From: Evernia prunastri
Taxonomy: Eukaryota; Ascomycota; Lecanoromycetes; Lecanorales; Parmeliaceae
Direction of reading: 5' to 3'
DNA length: 64,000 bases
Assembly: GCA_003184365.1 (NCBI GenBank)
Contig: NKYR01000023.1
Span: 1 to 64,000 of the forward strand
Of this stretch, positions 47,710 through 58,820 are shown piece after piece; the stretch's first letter is position 1; each line of letters starts with the position of its first letter. Both the position numbers and the translations under genes were made by a program. The notes beneath the pieces are model-generated. The model had not been told where the DNA came from and did no database searches. It saw only the letters and a program-made list of their open reading frames with translations.

Positions 47710-48750
47710 TCAAGAGCAAACAACACTGCGGCCTTGTTTCCATTCCCCAAAGCTCAAAGACGCCTCATAGCCCCCAGTGGTAACTGACGCTACTTCGTTT
47801 CTCCAAGGAATTGCACTCTGTGCGCCTTCCTTCTGCACCGTCTTCGCGGCTGCCTTGTTCGCCAACTCTACAGCACGGCTCATCGAGTAGAAGTCTCTGT
47901 CGCTTTTGTCAAGCTCTCCCAGCGCAACGGCGTAAGCTCCAACGAAAGTGTCTCCAGCGGCTGTGGTATCCACCACCTTGACTTTCTCCCCCGGAAACAA
48001 GCGGACCTTTTCCTTTTCAGCGTCAATGTACATGGCCCCTTGAGACCCCAAAGTGACGGTGATGTGACGAACGCCCAACGCAACGAGGCGCTCGGTGTGG
48101 TCACCCCACCGCGACCAATCCAAACTTTGCCCGACCGTTCCAGTGACGATGCTAGCTTCTGACTCATTGACGATCAAATGCGTGACTCCCCCGTAGGCTT
48201 CCGGTGGTAACTCCACTGCCGGAGCAGGATTCAGCACAACTTCCACTTTCCGCTCTTGTGCCAGTCTCAAGACCTGTAGCACGGTTTCCAATCTGAGCTC
48301 AAGCTGTAGCAAAATGACATCCGGCAGAGGATCTGGCAGACTTTGAAAATCCGACGGCATCAAGGCGAAATTGGCGTTCGGAGACATCAAGATGCGATTC
48401 TCTCCACTCTCCTCGTCAACGATGATGACTGCGACTCCGCTCTTCTCGTGAGCTTTGCGGCTGATACCAAGAACGTTGACACCATCGCCCCTCAGGCCGT
48501 TGATCAGATCGCGGCCGAACATGTCGTCGCCAACTGCGCCGGTCATGCTGACGGTGCATCGTGCCTCGGTCAATAGAGAATCTTCCGACCGGGATAAACG
48601 GGCACATGCCACAGCTTGGTTAGCGCCTTTGCCCCCGCAGCCGGTGCTGTAGGATGAGGAGATGAGAGTCTCTCCCGCAGCTGGGATACGGGATGTGCGT
48701 GTGATGAGGTCAGTATTCAGAGAGCCGATTATGGTGATGTTTCGCGACAT
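47710..48750 (-). CDS. RBK1: Ribokinase (PfkB family)
   Basis: Phosphorylates D-ribose to ribose 5-phosphate for the pentose phosphate and nucleotide pathways; cytosolic. Single exon of 346 codons from ATG at 48750 (MSRNITIIGSLNTDLITRT). Diagnostic features are the N-terminal substrate-binding GCGGKGANQAVACARL, the lid-region TGAVGDDMFGRDLINGL, NPAPAVELP, LIVNESEASIVTG, and the PfkB C-terminal signature DTTAAGDTFVGAYAVALGEL, whose Asp is the catalytic base. The monovalent-cation region near the end (TVQKEGAQSAIPWRNEV) is also present. Full length compared with fungal ribokinases, with no lesion seen. Confidence 0.94.
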   Translation of the reverse strand: MSRNITIIGSLNTDLITRTSRIPAAGETLISSSYSTGCGGKGANQAVACARLSRSEDSLLTEARCTVSMTGAVGDDMFGRDLINGLRGDGVNVLGISRKAHEKSGVAVIIVDEESGENRILMSPNANFALMPSDFQSLPDPLPDVILLQLELRLETVLQVLRLAQERKVEVVLNPAPAVELPPEAYGGVTHLIVNESEASIVTGTVGQSLDWSRWGDHTERLVALGVRHITVTLGSQGAMYIDAEKEKVRLFPGEKVKVVDTTAAGDTFVGAYAVALGELDKSDRDFYSMSRAVELANKAAAKTVQKEGAQSAIPWRNEVASVTTGGYEASLSFGEWKQGRSVVCS

Positions 48751-49904
48751 GTCGACAGAATAAGGAATTTAAGAACCTAATTGCACGAGTATATTGTGAG
48801 CCATAGGATTGGGTAAGGAAACATTGGAGTTGCCATATCAACATTCCTATGCCGACACTTCGAAATCAAGCGTTGGGATTTTTGCAGCATAAACTTCATC
48901 AATGAAGTACCTGGTCGGCTTCGTCAATTGGGGCAGCATGGAGGTACCAAAAGAGCCTGCCGTGCCCTTGTCAAGCAGAGGCGCTCTCCTGCCAAAGAGT
49001 AGTATGAATATAAACCACTCACAGAACCCATCTATTCTTCCGACCACTCAACGTCACTGCCAATGCACGGCCAAGTCTGAAACCCGGCCGATGCATAGCA
49101 CGGAGATTATATTCCCTGCAGCAGGCATCCCCATACGGGTATAAGGCTTTGTCATGCGCATGGGGCGCGGGCGAGAATCATGGATGCCTCTTACACGGGC
49201 TCCATCTTCTTGACTTCGACGGCAACATGCAGATAGGTACTGTCGAGTCATCGGTACCTGTTACCTTTTTCAGCGATGGAGAGCCACGAGGCCTGGGGAC
49301 AGTTGCAGTTGATTCGACTGGAAAGTTCGCAATTTTCATTTGCGGATTCCAAATTGTTGTTCTCATTCTTGGCGAATCGGAGTCGTTGTCGGCCTGTCCT
49401 GGTCTTTGGAGACGGGCTCCTGCTCTCACATTCTTTACGAGGTCTTGTACACGGATGTCCAGGGCTTTGCAATATCAAGCATGTCCTCTTCATTCGCACC
49501 ACTTTCCGTGAAGTGACTGTAATCTGGTGAGGAAATGGTGTTTCAGCTTAAGGTCGTTGGCCATTCACTGAGCGCTCACGGAAGTAGAGACCCAATGACA
49601 AGGGTTCTCATCTCGTGAGAAACACTTTCATTAACAATGGCTTCGTCCTTAGTGATCACTCAGCTGTCTATCGTGTACTCAGAAGCACATCTACCGCTAT
49701 GACTGCCTTTCCAGTGGCAAGCTAAAACAGAACACCCCCAAAACACAATCAAAGCCCGCTCAACACCTAACCCCGCCACCCAGTGCCACCTTTTCTCTCT
49801 CCTTCCTCCCTCCCCCTTCTCATGCCTCCCACTATCCTCTCACCTACGACAACATCCTCCACGATTCTCTCACTGACCCACAACAACAACAACCACCCTC
49901 CAAC
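48751..49904. other. Intergenic, no gene
   Basis: Divergent region between ribokinase and the next plus-strand gene. Short frames at 49149-49530 have no recognisable features. Confidence 0.45.
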
Positions 49905-50850
49905 ATGCATTCCAAACACCACCGACCCCACCACCACACCATGTCCCCCACCTACAAACCCCAACAGCACGGCATCTACCCAGCCCCCAGCAGCAGCAGC
50001 AGCGCCCGCGGCCCCCTCACCTGGGCCGAGCAGCAAGCGAGCAAGATCCACAGCCTCCGCGACGTCTCGATGCAGCGGCCCCGGAGACCGGACCCGGAGG
50101 TCCGAGACCTCGATCCGGACCGGCAGCTTCACGCCCGGTGGACGGATCCGGATCTCGTGAGGGCGTTGGTGCGTGAATTGTTTCTCTATTTGTTTGTCTC
50201 AACACATGTTGACGTCTTTCCCTTTTCGATCTTGAAATGGGATGGAATGAAGTGAGGCAGCGACACTGACGGATGGACCCCCCCCGGCAGGCGCAACTCC
50301 AGCAATCTATTCCCGCCAAAGTCCAGCTGGCGCTCAAGTACGGCGGTCGAGACGTCACAGCCGCGACGTGGGTTACGGTGCATCAGGTATCTCTCCTTCT
50401 CCCCCTTTCCACCTACCCACCTTCCCCCATCCCCTTTCCCCACATCATCCATCCCCAACCAACCCCCTACCCCTACACCGACCCACACGCAAGCTACCCA
50501 ACCCAACCCAACCGCACCGGCGACTAACGCTCACAAAACCCGACCCAAAGACAGCCCCAGGCGCTCTCCCGGAGCTGACGCACGTGCTCTGGTTCCACGA
50601 GTACGACGATTTGGACGTGGAGGTTGGGGAGCTGGCGGGGGTGACGTGGGGGTTTAAGAAGGAAGGAGGGGGGGATGGAGATGGGGGGGTGAAGATGGAG
50701 ATGGGGGTGGAAATAGGGGTGGAAATGGAGATGGATATGGGGGGTAAGGATGGAAAAGGGGGGATGAAGGACGTAATGGGGAGAGTGAAGAAGGTGGAGC
50801 CCGTGCAGCACGTGCAGGTGAAGCTGGAGGATGTGGATGTCCACGTGTGA
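49905..50850 (+). CDS. Uncharacterised protein, three exons
   Basis: Exon 1 (49905-50168) begins MHSKHHRPHHHTMSPTY; a second in-frame ATG (MSPTYKPQQHG) at 49941 is an alternative start. Exon 2 (50291-50386) gives AQLQQSIPAKVQLALKYGG, and exon 3 (50551-50850) gives TAPGALPELTHVLWFHEYDD, all in phase 0. The middle part (TWAEQQASKIHSLRDVS through LAGVTWGFKKE) appears globular. The end is a Gly/Asp/Met-rich simple-sequence tract followed by VEPVQHVQVKLEDVDVHV. The family is not recognised. The second intron is C-rich and somewhat long (about 164 nt). Confidence 0.55.
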
Positions 50851-51467
50851 GGAAGGGCGAAAGGGAGGGGTGTTGTGCAACGGGAGGATGATGCGATCCC
50901 GCACACGGCAGAAGGGAGGACATGCAGGTCTATGAGTGAGTGCAGGCGCAAGGAAGGTCTCGCTCGACAAGGATTGGGATGGGTTGAAACAGACCGGAAT
51001 GAATTAAGTCTGGAAAGAGTCCGATTCCATCACGAGCTGACCTGCGCTGCGTGGTCGAAATATCAAGCCTGTTTGCGGATTGCATTGACTACAACATACA
51101 TTATGAGAAACGTCGAGCCCCCTTGCGATTTGAACTGACTGACTGAACTGACTGAGTGAATTGATTACAATGATGGGAACAGCTATACATCTCCTCCAAA
51201 CCTCTTGCGAACGACCGGATAAAAAACCACACCTCCTCAAGAATCGAACACCTTGCGCCCTCCCTCTTGCGACTATAAAGAACACCCATTCTAAAACTTT
51301 TGATCGAACGATCCAGCGCCCCCCTGCGAAGAAAGAAAGAAAGAACCACACTCCATAACCGAACACCTCCAGCGCCCCCTTGCAAGTTCTTCGCACACTC
51401 AATGTCACAACGGTGCAGCCACGCGCGCCAATCTCGACAAGTCCAACCAACCAAGCAATCCCCCCCT

Positions 51468-53085
51468 TCAGACCTTCCTCATGAGTTTCCTCTCGACGTA
51501 CAACCGCACCGCGCCGACCAAGCCCAACGCCACCAGGGCCATGGAGCCGGCGTAGAACATGGTCGGGTGGTACGCGGCCAGCTTGCTCTTTTCGCCGCCG
51601 TGGGCCTGGAGGAGGTAGCCCGCGATCGGCGCGCCCTGCGGGGAGTGGAAATCAGCATTTTGAGGCCCCCTCCATGGCTTTTCGGTCGTTCACTTTTGCT
51701 TATGCGTGCATGGTCGGTTGAATGGATGAGCAAGTCAGACATACCATCAAATACCCTCCAGCCCAACCCGTGACGATCATACCCATGGCGACCGACACCC
51801 TCTGGGAGCCAAACACCTTGCTAACGACGGTCGGGATCGTGGCGAAGAAGGCGCCGTTCGCCGCGCCGTTAATGATGACGAAGACGACGAGCGGGCCCAA
51901 GGAATCCGAGACGGGCCAGATGACGAACATGCTGAGGGTGGTGAGGGACAAGCCGACGAAGAGCGTGTTGAGGGGCCCGAGGGCGTCGGCGGCGAGGCCG
52001 GAGCTGAAGCGGCCGATGGCGGAGGAGATGTTGAAGCCGGCGATGAGGCCGGCGCCGGCGCTGGGGGAGAGGCCGAGGGAGGCGCTGTAGAGGGGGATGA
52101 ATAAGGGGGGGACGAGGAGGGGGAAGGTAGCGATGACGCCGACGAAGAAGATGGTGGTGAATTTGAAGTCGTGGAAGAGACCCCTGTGGAGATGGTGAGT
52201 TAGTGATGTTTCTTGTGTGAGTCAGAAGGAGAGAGGAAAATAGAGGTTGGTTACCATTCAATGAATGTCGTTCGTGGTATTGGGCATCGCTCTTTGATGA
52301 GACATGCTGCTGGAAGACCTGTTGTCATGGTCATGAGGCCTAGGATTCTGAAAGTCCAAGCTGGACCGACGCGCTGCATGATGCTGTTCATGACAAGGCT
52401 GATGATTGCACCGCCCAGACCACCGCAAGCGCAAACAATGCCATTGGCCAAACCGCGCTTCTTGGAAAAATACTGCGAGGGGGTAACATTGACCACCTAG
52501 CGATTTTAGCCATAATGTCTAACGGTTTAGGAAATCTTGAAGTACCAGAAAGCACAGACTGTGACAGGTACGGCTGTTAGTCTGCGATTCTGTCCAGGTG
52601 AGTGAGCTACTATCGTACCTTGTCCCGACCCCTGACATTACCCCAGCAGTGACAAACAACCCGCCGACATTGCGCGTGACGCACCCACTGAGGATCTCGG
52701 CCGTCGCCAGCATGAAGATTCCTAGAATGGCGGTACCTCTGGCGCCGAGCAAACTGATCACTCTGGCATTAACCAGGGCAAGGAATGCTATGAATGCAAA
52801 GGTTAGGGACCCGATCCAGGAGAGCGTCGCGGGGGACGAGAGCCCCTGCTTAACGAGAGCGGCTTGCATAACCCCCCAGCAGTAGAGAGTGCCGACGGCC
52901 CAGAAGCCAATGCAGGCGCAGGCAAAGACGATGAACCAACCATAGCCACCCTCAGGGGCCGTGGAGTCTGCGTGGAGGGAGGCGTGCATAATGTGGTCGC
53001 GAGCCGTTAATGTCGGTCGCGTATTGTGAGTAGTTTGGACTGGGGTAGAGGGTTCGGTGATATTCATCTCTTCGAATTTAGGCAT
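51468..53085 (-). CDS. MCT-type major facilitator transporter
   Basis: Monocarboxylate-porter-like MFS transporter of fungi (Mch-type); the substrate is not predictable and some relatives transport riboflavin. The ATG at 53085 (MPKFEEMNITEPSTP) is followed by a cytosolic tail and the family signature PEGGYGWFIVFACACIGFWA. Further segments are SWIGSLTFAFIAFLALVN, a short exon, VNVTPSQYFSKKRGLANGI, CGGLGGAIISLVMNSIMQR, a cytosolic loop with CLIKERCPIPRT, then FFVGVIATFPLLVPPLF, SSAIGRFSSGLAADALGP, and VFVIINGAANGAFFATIPTV. The last exon reads GAPIAGYLLQAHGGEKSK and ends RLYVERKLMRKV. The start frame opens upstream only with TTG codons, so this ATG is the best choice. About 12 membrane helices expected. 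Confidence 0.87.
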
Positions 53086-54949
53086 GTTGTCGGCTTGCAA
53101 TTGAGAAGATTGGCTTCAGCTGAGCCTAAGAGGAGCGCGCTGAGGTTTGGATGGAGGTGGTGAGTTGAGCGAGCTGCTTTGACTTGGGCAGCAGCATTGT
53201 GGGTTTCCAAAGACTCTTAGCGCGATCTTTCGATGGTGGCCACTCAATGAAGCGAGATTTAAGAACTGATTGATACGTCATGTTTCTTGACAAATACTTT
53301 CTCTTCTGAAGGCCATGCACTCACCATTTGCTTCAACCACAAACTGACTTGGATGGTTACACATTCACTCAATAGAAGAGTGATAGTGGTAGACCCTCGT
53401 GCGCTCTTTACTTGCATTTGAGGTCAGTGTTGGCTGCTGAGGTAAAGAGTGAAGCATCTTTACCCACTGCGGTCTGGTCCCATTGCCACCAAAGCTGACA
53501 TCTGCATTTTGCTAGAATTCACCCAGTCGTGACAGGCATCTTCCATGCAACATCCTCCTTGTGAATGTCACCTTGCCCTTACCCCTCTCTAGGCACGTGG
53601 TTTCGTTTCATCTGTGCCAAGCCAAGAATCCACGAGGCCGATAGGACAGGAGGTATGAGGGTGTTGAAGCTAAAGTTTTAACACTTCCCCGTACGTTCTC
53701 CACGGTACTGGTTTACACCAATCGGAAGGCCAAGGTGGTCTCCTTCCTCGATGCCTGGATTGGTGGAGCTGCCTAGGTGAGAACAGATGAGTTCGAGGCG
53801 GAGTGAGGTTATCAGTGAAGCTCCAACCAAAACATCTACTCTTCCTTGCGGAGGCGAGGAGAGAGATACTATGCAACAAGTAGAAGGCATCTTAGATGAT
53901 GTTCGCTGAATCACGAACGACTCAGAGGCTTTGTGTTACTTTTCAATGCTCCTGCTAATGATCCAGCCTTCGGCTTTAACCCTTGCCACTTTCATGTGAT
54001 ACCTCAAACGGAGATTAGATGTCAACTTCATAGAGACGTCATATCATCGTGAGCAATCAATGCTAGCTAGAGTCATCTATGTAGAAAGCGTGAGCATTGG
54101 CGTTTGACGAAAAGCGACGGAGATAGGCTCAACGTAGCAGACTCTATATATCAGCAAGATTAGGAAAGCACGTACAGCAGTAGGCGCAGTGAGATATGTG
54201 CCTGCAAAGGTTCTCTGCATATATTTCACAAAATCCCCCTGAACCTGAGGTGATTGTGAAGGTTGATGTATGCCCTAGAGCTAAACTGGAAGGAGCCAGC
54301 CACCAGAGCGGCACCTCAGTCTGCCGACAGCCAGTTTCAGATGTTGCCGACATCAGGTCGTTTGTCTTTTCTCTCTAGGAGTTCATTTATTCGTTCAAGT
54401 GCAAGAATTCGTTTCGTGAAAAGCCTCAAGAGGCTGAGCTTGATTCATTTGTATCATATAGGTATCTATCATTTCTGTTAGGAGTTTCTCTGCAATGCTA
54501 TCATCAAAGGCACACTTCTCCACTGAAATGAGCCACGAATCCCCGCGCCTATATATCTATATATCGCATATGCCCTGAAACAGCGGCTGGTGAGAGGTCT
54601 GAGGAATCCTAGGAGTGCAAGGATCCAGGGAAGAGTATAAATAGTCTTCAGTCGAGACTCGAGATACTTCACTTTTTCAGGACTATAGGAACTTCGCGAA
54701 AGCTGGACGCACGTGCTCTCAGTGCAGGGACATTTCGCATAAGATATTTCCTCCGAAAAGGTAACGTGTTATGGTGATCTTTCGGCCATCTCTAAGCGCT
54801 GGCATTACTGTGTCAGACACTCTTTGATTTGGTCTTGTGCGTTTCACGGTATATTTCAACATCGTATATAAGCAGTCTGACTTGCTCTTCATTGACGTTT
54901 CTGCCGCTGTTCCAATCGCCATTCTCCATCTAATATTATCTTTATAAAA
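53086..54949. other. Intergenic, no gene
   Basis: 1.9 kb without a supported gene; only short frames without recognisable features. Confidence 0.5.
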
Positions 54950-55549
54950 ATGCGCGTCTCTACTTCTATCCTAGTCAGCTCGCTGTTTCCACTGGCGATA
55001 TCTATTGCCACAATTTCCAGCCTGAATTTGATGCCTAACGTCACAAACCTCTTCAGCACTTCAGAGTACGTCTCCAGTCTTCCGAAATTCCCAGAAGCGT
55101 CTATTAATTTCATAAGCGTACGCCTCAATGTATCAAGACTCCCACCGCCAGACCCATTCTCCTTAGAACACGGTGATCTATTGATGGTCCTCTCAAATTA
55201 CGGGAAGACCATGCCACTATCCTTTTTCATGGCAATGTACGTCAGGTGCGTCTGGGATATTTGGGAAGTCGTCGCCCACAGCCACAATGCCTATCAGCCA
55301 CCCGAAGTGAGACCACTAGATGGGCCATCCTTCATGTACCGGAACAAGCTATTTTACCTCGAGTTACGACAGTCGCCTTCGGCTGTCGTCAATTGGAAGT
55401 ATGTGGAGATATATTACACGCTCAACCTTCTTGTCAGTTTTGCCACCGCGTACGGTATGCGTGAAATGGATGTTGAGGTCGTGGTGGATGGAGTAGGTGC
55501 CTTTGAGGGCATTATTAGGTACACGGGAATCCCAGAGGCAACGCAATAG
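54950..55549 (+). CDS. Orphan secreted protein (199 aa)
   Basis: Single exon from ATG at 54950 (MRVSTSILVSSLFPLAISIA) to TAG at 55547. The first 25 residues are a good signal peptide: one Arg, then a hydrophobic stretch. The mature part has predicted N-glycosylation sites (NVT near residue 30 and NVS near 60) and few cysteines. It has a two-part look: a loop-rich first half with FPEASINFISVRLNVSRLPP, and a second half with YVEIYYTLNLLVSFATAYGM and EMDVEVVVDGVGAFEGII. I do not recognise the family. Secreted, small and next to a lineage-specific gene cluster, it may be an extracellular effector-like or cell-surface protein, but that is inference only. Confidence 0.65.
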   Translation: MRVSTSILVSSLFPLAISIATISSLNLMPNVTNLFSTSEYVSSLPKFPEASINFISVRLNVSRLPPPDPFSLEHGDLLMVLSNYGKTMPLSFFMAMYVRCVWDIWEVVAHSHNAYQPPEVRPLDGPSFMYRNKLFYLELRQSPSAVVNWKYVEIYYTLNLLVSFATAYGMREMDVEVVVDGVGAFEGIIRYTGIPEATQ

Positions 55550-55657
55550 GTACGAGTATTGAAGGATGCAATTCTGCTCTGTGCTTAGCCCACTTCGACT
55601 ATTGTCGGGTTAGCTTTCAACATGTACCAACATCTGCTTCGTCCCTTTCTCGCGACC

Positions 55658-56686
55658 TCAAAGTTTTCGGAATCCCTCCACAAGGAGCCGTCCGGCGTCC
55701 TTGACTCTGGCTTGGAGATCGTTAGGCATGGCCCAGTCGCCTTCGTCAACGCCACCACTGCTGACATCCACCCAATCCGCGCTGTTTGAATCGAGACTGT
55801 CTTGATCATTCTCTTCATTATTCTCTTCAACAGAACCGGGACTTCCTCCATCCTTGTCTCCATTGTCCTCCACATCGGAGCCAAGGCTATAGGGCTCTTC
55901 CTCTTCATTCATCTCTCCAAAGGAATCGGCGCTTCCTCCGTCATTTTCTCCGCCTGAGTCTTCATCAGAACCGGCCCTGACAGAAATCTCAAGTCAGCAT
56001 GCACTCTGCTCCGACAATTCTCCAATGATGCGCGTCCCCGTCATAAATACACTAGCCTTCGAAGACACGCAAGCAAAGAAAGAATGGCGAAATACTTACT
56101 GCTTCCCCCTACCAAGCATCTCAAACACTGGCATCTGGCCAGGGAGTGCCTCTCCCATATCCACACTCATCATCATCACTCGGACCGGATCTGGTTTGAC
56201 ATTTATCTAAGAAAACATCGCCTCGTCAGACGAACTCTGAGCTGATATAGTGTATAGCCGACGACTTACGTCCCATCCAGAAACCCAGTGTAGAGCGATG
56301 CTGTCACAGCCTTCATAGCGCAAGTCCAAGGGGCCATGGTCCTTGTAAACCCACCCCTTTAAGAAACAGTCAGCGCAGATTCTCCTTTGCTTCTATGAAC
56401 AGGCTGTACTAACCAGGGTGTAACGCAGGTCCATTCTGGTTGGTTGGTTCACATAGTAACGATCAACACTTCTGGCACTTATGCCGGTGTCGATGCTGGC
56501 TCTTGTCCAGTTCGCGATGGCTTTCAGAAGGGCTTCTTCATTTTCTTTGACCCAAGCATCTTTCTCATCTTCGGTGCCAGTGTTTGAAGTATGCTCCGCT
56601 GATACAGCCGACGGTCCTTTGTCTGTAGACATTGCGTTGGTTGATGTCTCTGGGTGTGAACGAGAGGACGAGGCACAATTGTCCAT
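55658..56686 (-). CDS. Tandem-family protein A (DLRxxL/HGPL family)
   Basis: ATG at 56686 (MDNCASSSRSHPETSTNA). Exon 1 ends in MDLRYTL, exon 2 reads GWVYKDHGPLDLRYEGCDS to HWVSGWD, and exon 3 reads INVKPDPVRVMMMSVDMGEA to LGRGKQ. A last exon starts at about 55995 (ISVRAGSDEDSGGEN) and ends in an acidic, disordered tail and LLVEGFRKL. All introns are GT-AG with consistent phase. Exon 1 contains DAWVKENEEALLKAIANWTR, which corresponds to the AWVxRN motif of copies B and C. No signal peptide or membrane segment. I do not recognise the family; the conserved middle looks like a small beta-rich domain followed by an acidic tail. Confidence 0.72.
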
Positions 56687-57264
56687 GGCTGTGTATGGTG
56701 AGGAAGGTAGTAGCAATACAGGCTCGAAGATAACAGCTGATGCAGTCTAGTCGCTTTGGTAATTTTTTCCGTTTTCAAGGTGAAGTGTTATGCACTGACA
56801 TGAGACCTATGAAGAAGAAGTAGCTGACAGTATTAATAGTTGTCGCCTGCACTCCTCTCGCACTGTCCGATAACACAACTTTGTTGACTACCGGCCTTTG
56901 ACCAGTTGTTACGCTGCTTTTCTTGCTTTCGGACCAAGAGCCAAAAGTATTCTTGCTTCAACTCTTATGTTTATCTTGCAATACCCGAATACCAGGTCTT
57001 ACTTTCTGCGCATATCGAGCCGTGGTTCCCCTTTTATAAAGCCCCATTCTCAATCTTGTGCCTACTTAGGTAAGAGTATGAAGCAAAAGTAATGCAATAA
57101 ATTAGAGGGAAATTTTCGCGGGCGAAAATCTTGAAATTGCATTATTTTTGCTCCATGCTCTTACCATCTCATAGCAAACCCCGTTGCCAATGGCTATGGC
57201 CAAGGTTTCGGTCCTCGAAGCGATTTCTTTATTCCATGTTCTTTCTCTACAGTAATCCGATCGA

Positions 57265-58031
57265 CATTACTTTCCGGGTTGCTTCTCATCGGCCAAGGTA
57301 CACACATATGAAACACATTTCTTGATGTCGTCGTCGTTCTCCCCCTCCTCCTCCTCCTCCTCCTCCTCTTCCTCCTCCTCCTCATCAACGCACATCACGA
57401 CCTCCACGAGAAGAGGCTGATCGAACGTTGCCTTGATTGAAAGACTCCCGTCAGCCCGAGTCAGGAATCCAGACTCTCATCCTCTCACCTTCCAACCCGA
57501 CACCCAACCTCTGCCAGAAGCATCGTGGCCCTTATAAACCATAAGAAGAGGCCCGTGCTCCTCAAACAACTGCATCTACAACGTATACGAACCAGACATC
57601 AGCATCTGCGCTCCTGCAACGGCAAACACAGGAGAACCGACCAAAGTGTCCCGCAAATCCTGTGCATCACCTCTCTCAGCTTCGCACATAGCCGCCACCT
57701 CTGACGAATCCCACGGGCTCGACTCCGTCATTCTGCGCTCCGCGCACGCTTCGTACAGCTCCTTTACATTTCTATCAACCCAGCTTTCCTGAGTGATGCG
57801 GTCCCTTGGATCCGCCCAGGCGTTGTCATCAACCAGGGCTTTTTTGAGTTTGTATTCCGAAAAGGGGGACAGGGTCACGTTCGCGTCGAAGGGATATTTG
57901 CGGGGGGTGGGGCACTCCGGCTTTTCGTCGGTCAAGGCGTCCTGGAGGTTCTTCTTCCACTTGGAGCAGACTTCTGTGTAGGGTTGCAAGTCTGCGATGC
58001 CGTATTTCCGAGGGAGGAAGCTCTGAGGCAT
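57265..58031 (-). CDS. Tandem-family protein B (DLRxxL/HGPL family)
   Basis: ATG at 58031 (MPQSFLPRKYGIADLQPYTE). Exon 1 contains LSPFSEYKLKKALVDDN and ITQESWVDRNVKELYEACAE and ends at DAQDLRDTL, with donor GTCGGT. A 66-nt intron (branch-like gctgatg, acceptor TTGTAG) leads to MQLFEEHGPLLMVYKGHDAS to RGWVSGWK. A second intron precedes ATFDQPLLVEVVMCVD and a run of 12 Glu encoded by a GAG/GAA microsatellite, then DDDIKKCVSYVC and the end ADEKQPGK (TAA at 57265). Both intron positions equal those of copies A and C. Read without splicing, exon 1 stops at a TAG that is merely the acceptor of intron 1. Function unknown. Confidence 0.7.
57333..57384. repeat. (CCT)n microsatellite, coding
   Basis: On the minus strand it encodes the poly-Glu tract of tandem-family protein B, so repeat-length change would alter its acidic tail in frame. 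Confidence 0.85.
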
Positions 58032-58820
58032 ATTAGGAGGCGGGCGTGGAGGGATTCGGGTTTGTTTAGGTAGGATCAGGTATAGAGATGCTCCGGGGGT
58101 GAAGACGACGCGAAACCTTGATCGAAGGGCTAAGGCGGAAAGGATGGCTGTGAATGTGTTGTCTTCAGTGTTATGGATCTGGGTGAGTCGTTTGTGTTAA
58201 AATACCTGTGACAAGTATTCGTGTTAAAATATCTCACTCAAACTACCTCATGGTAAGGTTCTGCCGAAGAGAGACACGATGCCTTACCGAGAGATCCCCC
58301 GGCCGAAGATCAAAAGCAAGGCCGCAAATAAGAGGGCAGAAGATATTCCTGCAAGATAGGAGATGATGGTGCTAGTGAGCAAGCCCGGTGGCCCTAGCTT
58401 TCAGTCCAGTCTCGGTCAACACATTTTCAGGAAAGTCGTAAGTTTGCATTCTCTGCTCGAATATCCGCCTGCTAGCTACAAAGCGGCAAAGAAAGGAACA
58501 CAATGCCCACTTTACTGTCACGCTTCCCAGATATTGCGGCCGCACATCGCAGCTAACCGCCTCGCTATGCACGCAATAGTAACCACGCCTCCAGTATAGT
58601 AAGTCCTCAGGACTCGCTTCCCCCTCCGTGAAAGGAAGCGCGACTGATTCCGCGGAGCGAGAGAAGCTAGTTCCATTATCTTCCAGCAATCATTCCTCAG
58701 CCTCCATTTTCTACATCACTCTTCATCATGTCGGCCACCCGACATGGCAGACTCAGACAATCGAACGGGCCACCTTGGTGTATCCTGCCATAGCTCGCGC
58801 TTCCAGAGGAGAACGTTGCT
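58032..58820. other. Intergenic between family members B and C
   Basis: No supported gene; a 105-codon minus-strand frame at 58372-58689 has no recognisable features. The promoter of copy B should lie at its left side. Confidence 0.4.

Noticed and set aside
57576..57590. In-frame TAG ending the first open frame of family gene B, suggesting a truncated pseudogene.
   Set aside because: The TAG is the 3' acceptor of a 66-nt intron with a GTCGGT donor after DLRDTL and a gctgatg branch-like site; splicing restores MQLFEEHGPL in phase, exactly as in copies A and C.
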